A program made the position numbers and the translations under genes. The notes under the pieces were generated by a model. That model did not search any database and was not told the origin of the DNA. It saw nothing but the letters and a program-made list of their open reading frames with translations. DNA of 15,934 nt from Candidatus Rokuibacteriota bacterium (GTDB lineage: Bacteria > Methylomirabilota > Methylomirabilia > Rokubacteriales > CSP1-6): positions 1-15,934 of the forward strand of contig JACQCN010000123.1 of assembly GCA_016201575.1 (NCBI GenBank), read 5' to 3'. Position 1 is the stretch's first letter, and the number at the start of each line of letters is the position of its first letter. Shown piece after piece: positions 7,502 to 14,452 of this stretch.

Positions 7502-9676
7502 CTACCCCCCGCGCAAGACCCGTCTTTCGCCGACACGCTGGGTGATCCGCTGCGCGTCGAAGTACTCGAGAAGCGGGATCGCGTACTTGCGCGAGACGCC
7601 GAGGAGGTCCTTCACGTCGCCCGGCGCGATCTCCTTCTTCTCGCGGAGCAGCGCGACCACCTTGTCCTCGATCGCCTTGAGCGCCGCGGCGTGGAAGTAG
7701 AGCGACTCCTTGACCCGGACCAGCCGCCGGTCGACCACCAGGAGCTGGAACAGCTCGTCCTCGGGGTTCTCGGGCGTGGGGGGCGCCGCGCCCGCGGCGC
7801 GGAACTCCGCCTCGATCCGGTCGACGGTCTTCTGCTGCTCCGGGGTGAGGCGGACCGCGTGCGAGGCCGCGCGCACCTTGTCCCGCTCCGACTTCACCGC
7901 GCCCGCGGCCTCGAGCGCGGCGAGGACGTGGCCGAAGACGCGCTCGTCGGCGGCGCCGGCGCGGCCGCGCAGCTCCTCCCGGGAGATGCCGATCTTGAGG
8001 GGGTTCTTCGCGTGGAACTCGTCGAGGATCCGCCGGACCTCGGCGCGCAGCCGTTCTCGCGTCTCCCGGTGGACGAACCACTCGCGGTCGACGGCCAGGA
8101 TGGTCCCGGCCGCCTGGAGCTGATCCAGGAGCGCGCGCAGGCGCTGCGGACCGAACGGCACGCGGCCGGCCAGCGCCTCCAGGCGCGCCCCCGCGGCGCC
8201 CGCGTTGCGGACGTGCTCCTCCAGCACCTCCGCCTCGCTGCCGCGCTCGAGCACGGTGAGGTGGGCCAGGAGCGCCGGCGCCTTCCGCTTGAACCGGGGC
8301 GGGCTCACGTCGAGCAGCGTGCCGCCGCCGATGGTCACGATCGGCGAGTAGGACCGGATCACGAATCGGTCGCCCGGCAGCGCCACCAGCTCCCGCTCGA
8401 GCCGGAACCGGGCGTAGGCCGACTCGCCGGGCGCCAGCTCCGCCCGGTCGAGCAGGAGCACGCGCGCCATGATCTCGCTCGTTCCCGTGTGAAACCGCAC
8501 GCGGTCGCGGGTCTTGATGGGTCGGGGCGCGTCCTTCAGGAGCTCGAGGGTGCCGTCGACCAGTACCGTGGCCACGAGCGTGCCCGGCGCGCCCACGACA
8601 TCGCCGCGCTCGATCGCCGCGCGGTCGACACCCTGGAGGTTGACGGCGGTCCGCTGCCCGGCGAGCCCCTCGGGGACGGGGTGCCCGTGGACCTGCAGGC
8701 CGCGGATCTTCGCCTGGAGCCGGCGCGGGTACACCTCGACGCGGTCGTCGACGGCGAGGCGCCCCTCGGTGAGCGTGCCCGTCACCACCGTGCCGAAGCC
8801 CTTGACCGTGAACACGCGGTCGATGGGCAGGCGCGGCAGCTTGTCGGTTGCCTTGGGCGGCACGGCGCGCGCCAGCTCGGCGAGCCGGGCCCGGAGCTCG
8901 GGCAACCCGTCGCCCGTCTTCGACGAGACGGCGAGGATCGGGGCGCTTTCGAGGAACGTCCCGCGGGCGAGCGTGGCGGCGTCGTCCGTGACCAGCTCGA
9001 GCCAGTCGGGCTCGACGAGGTCGCGCTTGGTGAGCACGATCAACCCGGACTTGATGTGGAGCAGCGAGCAGATGGCGAGGTGCTCGCGCGTCTGCGGCAT
9101 CACGCCCTCGTCGGCGGCGATCACCAGCATCGCGACGTCGATCCCGCCCACCCCGGCCAGCATGTTCTTGACGAACCGCTCGTGGCCGGGGACGTCGACG
9201 ATCTCGATCGTGAGGCCGTCGGGCTCCTCCAGGTAGGCGAAGCCGAGATCGATCGTGATGCCCCGCGCCTTCTCCTCGGGCAGGCGATCGGTGTCGATGC
9301 CGGTCAGCACGCGCACGAGCGCGGTCTTGCCGTGGTCGATGTGGCCCGCGGTGCCCACGACTATATGTTTGCGGGGGCCCCGAAATGGCCCCCGCACTCC
9401 CCCATTTTCGGGTCTCGATTCGCCCGGAGGGCGAATCGCTTCGGCGGACCCGCGCCCCCGCACTCCCCCGGTCTCGCGTTCCGATTCGCCCGGCGGGCGA
9501 CTCGCCCCGGCGGACAACCGCGCCCGCACTCCCCCGGTCTCCCGCCCCGATTCGCCCGGCGGGCGACTCGCCCCGGCGGACAACCGCGCCCGCACTCCCC
9601 CGGTCTCCCGCTCCGATCCGGACACGCGCTCCGGCACTCCCGCTCTCGCCTGACTCGATTCGCCCGGCTGGCTCAT
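7502..9676 (-). CDS. selB: Selenocysteine-specific elongation factor SelB with repeat-encoded N-terminal extension
   Basis: SelB is the GTPase that brings Sec-tRNA-Sec to the ribosome at UGA codons followed by a SECIS hairpin. GTPase motifs are intact: GHIDHGKT (111-118), [10 protein letters not shown] (138-146), DVPGHERF (161-168) and TKRD (216-219). Beta-barrel domains follow ([14 protein letters not shown]), and winged-helix repeats occupy about 480-724. A usual SelB begins just before [15 protein letters not shown]. Here the open frame adds about 93 residues built from four PGES...[12 protein letters not shown] 22-residue repeats, rich in Gly, Arg, Ser, Pro and Glu. The ATG at 9676 is 8 nt after the selA stop, with no good Shine-Dalgarno. 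An alternative GTG at 9397 would give a normal 631-residue SelB, but GGGGGA touches that codon and a hairpin covers it. Identity is firm; the start is not. Confidence 0.96.
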   Translation of the reverse strand: MSQPGESSQARAGVPERVSGSERETGGVRARLSAGASRPPGESGRETGGVRARLSAGASRPPGESERETGGVRGRGSAEAIRPPGESRPENGGVRGPFRGPRKHIVVGTAGHIDHGKTALVRVLTGIDTDRLPEEKARGITIDLGFAYLEEPDGLTIEIVDVPGHERFVKNMLAGVGGIDVAMLVIAADEGVMPQTREHLAICSLLHIKSGLIVLTKRDLVEPDWLELVTDDAATLARGTFLESAPILAVSSKTGDGLPELRARLAELARAVPPKATDKLPRLPIDRVFTVKGFGTVVTGTLTEGRLAVDDRVEVYPRRLQAKIRGLQVHGHPVPEGLAGQRTAVNLQGVDRAAIERGDVVGAPGTLVATVLVDGTLELLKDAPRPIKTRDRVRFHTGTSEIMARVLLLDRAELAPGESAYARFRLERELVALPGDRFVIRSYSPIVTIGGGTLLDVSPPRFKRKAPALLAHLTVLERGSEAEVLEEHVRNAGAAGARLEALAGRVPFGPQRLRALLDQLQAAGTILAVDREWFVHRETRERLRAEVRRILDEFHAKNPLKIGISREELRGRAGAADERVFGHVLAALEAAGAVKSERDKVRAASHAVRLTPEQQKTVDRIEAEFRAAGAAPPTPENPEDELFQLLVVDRRLVRVKESLYFHAAALKAIEDKVVALLREKKEIAPGDVKDLLGVSRKYAIPLLEYFDAQRITQRVGERRVLRGG
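9371..9395 (-). promoter_or_regulatory. Strong hairpin over the possible internal SelB start
   Basis: GCGGGGGCC and GGCCCCCGC form a perfect 9-bp stem around a 7-nt loop, just upstream of the codons for SelB residues KHIVVG. One arm ends inside the candidate GTG start codon (9397-9395). If SelB starts there, this structure could hold back initiation. If it starts at 9676, the hairpin is simply inside the coding region. Confidence 0.5.
9394..9674. repeat. 66-bp tandem repeat array with REP-like hairpins
   Basis: Units begin with GCACTCCCCC at 9394, 9460, 9526 and 9592, exactly 66 bp apart. Units 2 and 3 differ at only 2 of 66 bases; unit 1 is more diverged; unit 4 breaks up after about 30 bases and is followed by a rearranged fragment (9634-9674). 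Each full unit contains an inverted repeat: GATTCGCCC-GGA-GGGCGAATC is perfect in unit 1 (9417-9437), and there is one mismatch in units 2 and 3 (9483-9503, 9549-9569). The unit length is 22 codons, so the array stays open in the selB frame. It lies between selA and the conserved part of selB. Confidence 0.9.
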
Positions 9677-9684
9677 CGCCCGGC

Positions 9685-11070
9685 CTACAGCGCGGAGAGG
9701 ACGCGGGCGAGGTCGGGGATCTGCTCGGGCAGGACGGTGCGGCAGTCGAGGAGCAGCCGGTCGTCCTTGATCCGTCCCATGACGGGCGGCTCCGCGCGCC
9801 GGAGCCGGTCGTCGAGGTCCTGGGCCGGCAGCGCCGCTGTGCCGACCGCGAGCGCAGCCGTCGGCAGCTCCACCGTGGGCAGGGCGCCGCCGCCGACCTG
9901 TGACTGGTCGTCCTGGACCGCGGCCCCGAGGCGAGCGACCTGGGCGGACGGGAGCCGGGCCAGGAGGCTCTCCGCCCGGCGCCGGATCGACGCGAGCGGC
10001 TCGATGAGCATCTGGAGCGTCGGCACCGTCTCGCGGGCCGTCCCCGCCTCGTAGGCGTAGAGCGTCGCCTCGAGCGCCGCGATCGTGAGCTTGTCGATGC
10101 GGAGCGCGCGGTTGAGCGGGTTCTTCTTGAGCCGGGCGAGCAGCTCCTGCCGGCCGACCACGATCCCGGCCTGGGGTCCGCCCAGGAGCTTGTCGCCGGA
10201 GAAGGTCACCACGTCCACGCCGGTTCCCACGACCTCCGGGACCGTGGGCTCGTAGGGGAGGCCGACGTCGCGCAGGTCCACGAGCGAGCCCGATCCGAGG
10301 TCCTCCATCACGGGGATCCCCCGCTCGCGCGCGAGCCCCACCAGCTCCCGGGAGGACACCTCCGCGCTGAACCCCACGACGCGGTAGTTCGAGGGATGGA
10401 CCTTCAGGATCAGGGCCGTCTCCCGGCCGATGGCGGCGGCGTAGTCTTCGAGGTGCGTGCGGTTCGTGGTGCCGACCTCGCGGAGGACGGCGCCGCTCCT
10501 GAGCATGATGTCCGGGATCCGGAACTCGCCGCCGATCTCGATCAGCTCGCCCCGGGAGACGACGACCTCCTTGCCGCGGGCGAGGGTCTCGAGGGCCAGG
10601 AGCACGGCGGCGGCGTTATTGTTGACGACCAGCGCGTCCTCGGCGCCGGTGAGCCGGCGCAGCAAGCCCTCGACGTGGCAGTAGCGCGAGCCGCGCTTCT
10701 TCTCGGCGAGGTCGATCTCGAGGTTCGAGTAGCCGGCGGCGACCAGAACCAGGCGCTCGAGGGCGAGCGGCGACAGGAGGGCGCGTCCGAGGCCGGTGTG
10801 CAGCACGACGCCGGTGGCGTTGATCACGGGACGGAGCGAGAAGGCGCCGCGGGCCAGCGCGTCGACCACGCGCTGGGCCAGCGCGTCCGCGCCAACCTCC
10901 GCCGCGCCGCCGTGCAGCGCCCGCCGCCGCTCGACCGCGAGCACCTCGCGCACGCAGGCGGTCAGGCGAGCGCGCGGAATCGCGTCCAGCTCCGGCCGGC
11001 CCTCGATCTCCCGCACGAGCTGGTCCACCGAGGGCAGCTCGCGCAGCCGGGCGCGCCCGTCAGCCTTCAC
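9685..11070 (-). CDS. selA: L-seryl-tRNA(Sec) selenium transferase SelA
   Basis: SelA is a PLP enzyme, decameric in characterised bacteria, that converts Ser-tRNA-Sec to Sec-tRNA-Sec using selenophosphate. The 461-residue length is normal. The N-terminal tRNA-binding domain starts RELPSVDQLVREIEG. PVINATGVVLHTGLGRALLS (81-100) and the segment around EVGTTNRTH (198-206) are typical. The PLP lysine is Lys294 in TFSGDKLLGGPQAG. The C-terminal domain ends VLPEQIPDLARVL. The start is GTG at 11070, with GGAGG nine bases upstream inside the preceding gene, whose end it overlaps by 11 nt. The selB frame opens 8 nt after the TAG. With selC upstream in the same direction, this is a compact selenocysteine locus. 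Confidence 0.97.
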   Translation of the reverse strand: MKADGRARLRELPSVDQLVREIEGRPELDAIPRARLTACVREVLAVERRRALHGGAAEVGADALAQRVVDALARGAFSLRPVINATGVVLHTGLGRALLSPLALERLVLVAAGYSNLEIDLAEKKRGSRYCHVEGLLRRLTGAEDALVVNNNAAAVLLALETLARGKEVVVSRGELIEIGGEFRIPDIMLRSGAVLREVGTTNRTHLEDYAAAIGRETALILKVHPSNYRVVGFSAEVSSRELVGLARERGIPVMEDLGSGSLVDLRDVGLPYEPTVPEVVGTGVDVVTFSGDKLLGGPQAGIVVGRQELLARLKKNPLNRALRIDKLTIAALEATLYAYEAGTARETVPTLQMLIEPLASIRRRAESLLARLPSAQVARLGAAVQDDQSQVGGGALPTVELPTAALAVGTAALPAQDLDDRLRRAEPPVMGRIKDDRLLLDCRTVLPEQIPDLARVLSAL

Positions 11071-11338
11071 GGAGGGCCGCCTCCACCTTCGCGCGCACCT
11101 TCGCGATCACGTCGGCCGCCTCCTGCCGGAGCGCGTGGGCCGGCACCTTGTCCGTCCGTCCGAGCCGCCGCACCGCCTCCTCCGTCAACCCCGCCCACAG
11201 CTCGTCGAGGTCGGCCGGCGAGAGCCCCTGCCCCCGCAGCGCCGCCACCCACTCGCGCGCCAGCTCCTCGATCAGCCGGTCGCGCTCCGACGCGAGGCGG
11301 CGGGCCTTCCGGATCAGCTCGGCGAGCTTGGGCGGCAT
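11060..11338 (-). CDS. Small helical protein of unknown function, coupled to selA
   Basis: A 92-residue soluble, charged and apparently all-helical protein: MPPKLAELIRKARRLASERD, then an EELAREWVAALRG helix, a turn at LSPADLDELW, and a C-terminal amphipathic helix QEAADVIAKVRAKVEAALRE. No family is recognised and there are no Cys or His clusters. The ATG at 11338 lies one base after the stop of the lipoprotein gene, and its 3' end overlaps selA by 11 nt and contains selA's ribosome-binding site. Translation of selA is therefore probably coupled to it. A role with SelA or tRNA-Sec is possible from position only. Confidence 0.75.
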   Translation of the reverse strand: MPPKLAELIRKARRLASERDRLIEELAREWVAALRGQGLSPADLDELWAGLTEEAVRRLGRTDKVPAHALRQEAADVIAKVRAKVEAALREG

Positions 11339-11339
11339 G

Positions 11340-11876
11340 CTAGCGCTTCACCACCGCCCGCACGGCGTCGAGCAGGTTGGCCTCGAAGCGCCCGGTCGAC
11401 GCGCACTGGAAGACGGGCGCCGACTTCAGCTTGCCCGAGGTCCCCTTGCGATGGGCCTGCGTGCGCATCTTCGAGTTGATGGTGACCTCGGTCTCGTCGC
11501 CGTTCGGCTGCGCGAAGACGGTGAAGGAGACGAGCGCCTCGCCCTCCACCCGCTCGCTGCCGAAACTCCCGCAGTCGGCATAGAGCCCGATCGGCGTCAC
11601 CACCTCGTCGGTCGAGATCACCCCGGAGTCGCGCGCGACCGCGCGCAGGGGCAGGTTCTCCTTGGCCAGCGACGTGATCAGCGCCCGCCAGGTCGAGTCG
11701 TACGGCGCCGCCACCTGCTCGCGGTAGGGCGGCGGCAGGATCGGCGAGACGTGCGGGCGGGCGCAGCCCGCCAGCACCAGTCCGGCGACCAGGGCCGGGC
11801 CGAGGCTACCGCGGATGATGGTCGATTCCCCGGTAGGCAGCGATGAAGCGGGTGACCCTCGCCTCGTCGAGGTCAT
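11340..11876 (-). CDS. Small lipoprotein, weakly BamC-like
   Basis: A 178-residue predicted lipoprotein. The signal sequence GSLGPALVAGLVLAGC has a good lipobox (LAGC, Cys38), preceded by an unusually long N-region from the ATG at 11876. The mature part reads as a helix-grip-like domain: YDSTWRALITSLAKENLPLR, then RDSGVISTDEVV, LYADCG, ALVSFTVFA and DETEVTINSKM. This recalls the style of BamC/NlpB-type lipoproteins, but that is a pattern impression only. Cys residues at LYADCGSFG and PVFQCASTG could pair. Its start overlaps the DUF3105 gene by 71 nt and lacks a Shine-Dalgarno; no other standard start codon gives an intact signal peptide. It lies one base before the helical gene. Confidence 0.75.
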   Translation of the reverse strand: MTSTRRGSPASSLPTGESTIIRGSLGPALVAGLVLAGCARPHVSPILPPPYREQVAAPYDSTWRALITSLAKENLPLRAVARDSGVISTDEVVTPIGLYADCGSFGSERVEGEALVSFTVFAQPNGDETEVTINSKMRTQAHRKGTSGKLKSAPVFQCASTGRFEANLLDAVRAVVKR

Positions 11877-12345
11877 CGAACTGATCGATCCGGCCCCATG
11901 CCGTCAGGGCGATTTTACTCTTCATCCCCGGGTAGGGCGCCAGGATGACCTGCTTGTCGTAGCGCTGGACGATGGCCTTGAGCTTCGCCGCGACGTCCGG
12001 GCACTCGCAGCCGTACTGGACCATGACGCCGCCGTCCTCGAGGTTGTGGACCTGCAGCTCCTTGGCGATCGGTGTCGTGTGGACGCCCCACGGCGCGATG
12101 TACGGCAGGTGCGGGCCCGACGTGGGCGGGTCCGTCGAGTAGGAGACATGGGGCGTCGACTCGGACTGGATGTGCAGGTTCCCCTGGCTGGCGATCGCCA
12201 CACCCGGCTGGACCGCCGCTGCGCGATACGCGAAGTAGCCCAACACCGCGACGGCGACGATCCCCACCGCAGCTCCCGCCGCCCACATGCGCCGCTGGCG
12301 AGCGCGACGCATCACCCGGCGCTCCTGCTCCTTCACCTTGGCCAT
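11806..12345 (-). CDS. Membrane-anchored DUF3105 protein
   Basis: A 179-residue protein with a basic cytoplasmic N-terminus, one membrane anchor (about residues 20-41, MWAAGAAVGIVAVAVLGYF) and an extracytoplasmic domain. The domain shows the DUF3105 hallmarks STDPPTSGPH (70-79) and KELQVHNLEDGGVMVQYG (about 95-112). A CxC motif follows at Cys113/Cys115 (GCECPD). With His79 and His100 this could bind a metal or redox partner, but no function is established. ATG 12345 is chosen because GGAGAG lies just upstream; a longer frame to 12411 would run through the tRNA gene. It begins 12 nt after the CCA of selC, so it is very probably cotranscribed with the tRNA. Confidence 0.85.
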   Translation of the reverse strand: MAKVKEQERRVMRRARQRRMWAAGAAVGIVAVAVLGYFAYRAAAVQPGVAIASQGNLHIQSESTPHVSYSTDPPTSGPHLPYIAPWGVHTTPIAKELQVHNLEDGGVMVQYGCECPDVAAKLKAIVQRYDKQVILAPYPGMKSKIALTAWGRIDQFDDLDEARVTRFIAAYRGIDHHPR

Positions 12346-12357
12346 TCGTCTCTCCAG

Positions 12358-12455
12358 TGGCGGAAGCGTATGGGAGTCGAACCCATCGACCGTTTGTCTA
12401 GAACGGTCCACCGGATTTGAAGTCCGGGAGGCCCACCGGGATCCTAGACGCTTCC
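12358..12455 (-). tRNA. selC: tRNA-Sec (anticodon TCA)
   Basis: A 98-nt gene including encoded CCA (12360-12358). Read on the minus strand, the acceptor stem GGAAGCGT pairs with ACGCTTCC over 8 bp. The anticodon arm CCGGACTTCAAATCCGG has TCA at 12420-12418. The long variable arm pairs GACCGTT with AACGGTC. The T arm is ATGGG-TTCGACT-CCCAT, and the discriminator base is G. The 8-bp acceptor plus 5-bp T stem and long extra arm are the bacterial tRNA-Sec form, which SelA and SelB recognise. selA and selB follow in the same direction. Confidence 0.97.
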
Positions 12456-12658
12456 AGCTCCGTAACTGCCCCTGAATGAAAGCGTTTCAGTGTACCACCC
12501 CGCGGCCGGGTTGCCGTCATCGCCCCGGAAGGCGCCGTGACAAGCCGCCACGGCAGGCGCACAGTCCGACCCGACCCACCACCTGAACCGTACCGGCCGC
12601 GCACTTTCCCGAGTCTCTCGGCGCCCCGGGCGACGATCCGGGAGAGAGGAGGCAACCC
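12456..12658. other. Gap between divergent selC and the hemoglobin gene
   Basis: About 200 nt that must hold the promoters of selC (minus) and the truncated hemoglobin (plus). I see no convincing -35/-10 pair for either. A short palindrome TGAAAGCGTTTCA (12477-12489) sits 22 nt upstream of the tRNA 5' end and could be an operator or chance. The right end holds the hemoglobin ribosome-binding site. Confidence 0.4.
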
Positions 12659-13039
12659 ATGTCGCAGCCATCACTGTACGAACGTCTGGGCGGCGTGTAC
12701 AGCATCGCCACGGTCGTCGACGACTTCGTCGACCGGATCATGGAGGATCCGAAGCTGAACTCGAATCCCCTCGTGGACGAGGCGCACCACCGCGTGTCGC
12801 GGGCGGGCTTCAAGTACCTGGTCACCGAGATGGTGTGCTGGGCCACCGGGGGCCCGCAGCAGTACACGGGCCGCTCGATGAGCGACTCTCACGCGCACCT
12901 GAAGATCACGAGCCCCGAGTGGACCGTCTTCCTGGCCGACTTCCAACAGACCCTCGACAAGTTCAAGGTGCCCGCGCCGGAGCAGCGCGAGCTGTTCGCG
13001 ATCGTCGAGAGCACGCGGAAGGACATCGTGGCCGGGTAG
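12659..13039 (+). CDS. Group 1 truncated hemoglobin
   Basis: A 126-residue heme protein of the trHbN (GlbN-like) group, which binds O2 and often detoxifies nitric oxide in the cytoplasm. It has the opening SLYERLGGVYSIATVVDDFV, then AGFKYLVTEMVCWATGGPQQYTGR split by the usual Gly-Gly turn, and MSDSHAHLKI, in which His78 is the likely proximal heme ligand. The C-terminal helix is QRELFAIVESTRKDIV. Length is normal for the group. The ATG at 12659 has a strong Shine-Dalgarno, GAGAGGAGG, 6 nt upstream. It is monocistronic, divergent from selC and convergent with the transglycosylase gene. Ligand chemistry cannot be inferred from sequence. Confidence 0.93.
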   Translation: MSQPSLYERLGGVYSIATVVDDFVDRIMEDPKLNSNPLVDEAHHRVSRAGFKYLVTEMVCWATGGPQQYTGRSMSDSHAHLKITSPEWTVFLADFQQTLDKFKVPAPEQRELFAIVESTRKDIVAG

Positions 13040-13068
13040 CGGGGCGAGACCGATGCGGCGAGAGAGCG

Positions 13069-13174
13069 GGCGGCCGGACCTAGCGCAACCCGTCCTCGTC
13101 CTCCGGGAGACCCAGTACGCGAGCATGCGCCACGCCTAGGCGGCCGGACCTAGCGGAACCCGCCCTCGTCCTCC
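13069..13174. repeat. Duplicated 36-bp copy of the transglycosylase 3' end
   Basis: The 36 bases at 13069-13104 recur at 13139-13174 with two mismatches. The right copy covers the shifted-frame stop and last codons of the lytic transglycosylase (EEDEGGFR-stop). The left copy encodes a matching EDEDGLR-stop in the intergenic gap. This looks like a degenerate tandem duplication of the gene end. Confidence 0.85.
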
Positions 13175-14242
13175 TCCCGGGCCAGAGAGGGGATGTTGGC
13201 GATCCGGATGCGATCGCCAGGCCGGATGCGGTCCAGGGAGGCGAGCTTGTTCCACCGGACCCGGGTTGAGGGAGTTGAGCGTCTCCAGCGAGACGCCGGC
13301 GGTCCGTGACAGCCGCCGGAGATCGGTCCTGGGCGGTACCTTGACGGTCTCGAACCGCCGCGGCTCGAGCGCCGGGATCTCGAAGCCGTACCGGTCGGGC
13401 TCTCGCCCGATCAGCGTCACGGCCTGGATCGCGGGGACGAAGTCCTTGGTCTCGGCCCGGAGGTGGCGACTCCGGGCGAGCTCCCAGAAGTCGTTGGTCC
13501 TGGTCAGCCTGATGGCCCGCGCCACGGTCACCTCCCCGGCGTTGTAGGCCGCCTGGGCGAGGAACCACGAGCCGAACTGGTTGTAGAGGTCGCGGAAGTA
13601 GGCGGCAGCGGCGACCGTCGACTTCTCGGGATCGAGCCGCTCGTCCACCCACTGATCCACTCGCAGGCCGTAGTTGCGCGCGGTCTGGGCCATGAACTGC
13701 CAGAGGCCCTTCGCGCCGGCTCGGGAAACCGCGACGGGATTGAACCCGCTCTCGATCATGGCCGTGAAAGCGAGGTCCTCGGGCAGGCCGTGCTTGCGAA
13801 GGATGCTCCGGATCATCCCGAGGTACCGGCTCGAGCGCTCCAGCCAGAGCCCTATCACCTCCCGCCGGGCTCCGGTGAAGCGACGGAGGAAGTAGTGGAT
13901 CCGGTCGTTGGAAACGACCGGGTACTCGGGGAACCCCTGCACCAGCGGCTTGACCCCGAGCGCGCCCTCGGAGACGCTCAGCCCGTCCGTCAGGACCGGG
14001 CCGCCGATCGTCATTTCGAGGGGGGCTGCGGGGGTGCGTTCTGAACTGGAACCAACCGAATCGAACCGCTGTTCTACCGACGTGGAAGGGCCGGAGGCCT
14101 CCGCCGGAGGTGGCGGGAGGTCGGCGTGCTCGACGATGGGCTCGGGGGAAGACACCTCCGCGCCGCTCAGTCCCGGAGTGGCCAGGACCAAGGTCAGCGA
14201 AAACGCCAGACGCCCGGGAAACCAGTTGGCTCGATGGGCCAT
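13150..14242 (-). CDS. MltD-like lytic transglycosylase with frameshifted LysM-like tail
   Basis: A secreted or outer-membrane-linked murein hydrolase that cleaves peptidoglycan between MurNAc and GlcNAc. A signal peptide covers residues 1-28 (RLAFSLTLVLATPGLSGA), followed by a Pro/Ser-rich linker. The SLT domain follows from about 140: AFTAMIESGFNPVAVSRAGA with catalytic Glu164, GLWQFMAQTARNYGL, and AQAAYNAGEVTVARAI. The main frame runs on to 13136 with a junk-like tail. After LETLNSLNP, the sequence expected of a LysM end (WNKLASLDRIRPGDRIRI, then REEDEGGFR) is in another frame and stops at 13150. Removing one base near 13256-13266 (CCCGGG) gives a 363-residue protein; I use that end here. 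The catalytic domain is intact. Candidate promoter at 14264-14292. Confidence 0.88.
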
Positions 14243-14263
14243 AGGGCTATACAGATTAGCATC

Positions 14264-14292
14264 TTTCTACCACCGGAGGGGGAGGCGGTCAA
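14264..14292 (-). promoter_or_regulatory. Candidate sigma-70 promoter of the transglycosylase gene
   Basis: On the minus strand TTGACC (14292-14287) is separated by 17 nt from TAGAAA (14269-14264), which matches TATAAT at four of six positions. The start codon follows about 20 nt later. The -35 box is one arm of a palindrome shared with the divergent gene. Confidence 0.5.
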
Positions 14293-14327
14293 ACATGTTG
14301 ACCCCGGGGTGACCGGGAGACTAGACA
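14287..14327 (+). promoter_or_regulatory. Palindrome and candidate divergent promoter
   Basis: GGTCAA-ACATG-TTGACC (14287-14303) is a perfect 6-bp inverted repeat whose arms are the possible -35 boxes of both divergent genes. On the plus strand TTGACC (14298-14303) is followed after 18 nt by TAGACA (14322-14327), a weak -10. A regulator bound here could control both genes. The remaining leader to 14452 shows no structure I recognise. Confidence 0.35.
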
Positions 14328-14452
14328 GAACTAGAGTGATCGCCGCCCTTATTACCAAAATCCCCCGATAGTTACGGAAGGGAGGTGCAGGAGAGGCTGA
14401 CGGCGTGGGCGAGTAGTCGAACCTCGAATCAATAAACCATTGGAGGACTCAT

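Noticed and set aside
9394..9657. CRISPR array
   Set aside because: The repeats are directly tandem with no unique spacers and no cas genes nearby.
7457..10054. 865-codon plus-strand open frame
   Set aside because: Antisense to selB and part of selA, both of which have full family motifs.
11060..11062. TGA of the 92-residue gene as a selenocysteine codon
   Set aside because: The sequence beyond it is the selA coding region in another frame, with no SECIS-like hairpin or family match.
11806..12411. Longer start for the DUF3105 gene
   Set aside because: The extra 22 codons come from the tRNA-Sec gene; ATG 12345 has a proper ribosome-binding site.
12477..12489. TGAAAGCGTTTCA as a LacI-type operator
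   Set aside because: A single short palindrome with no regulator gene nearby; too little to claim an operator.
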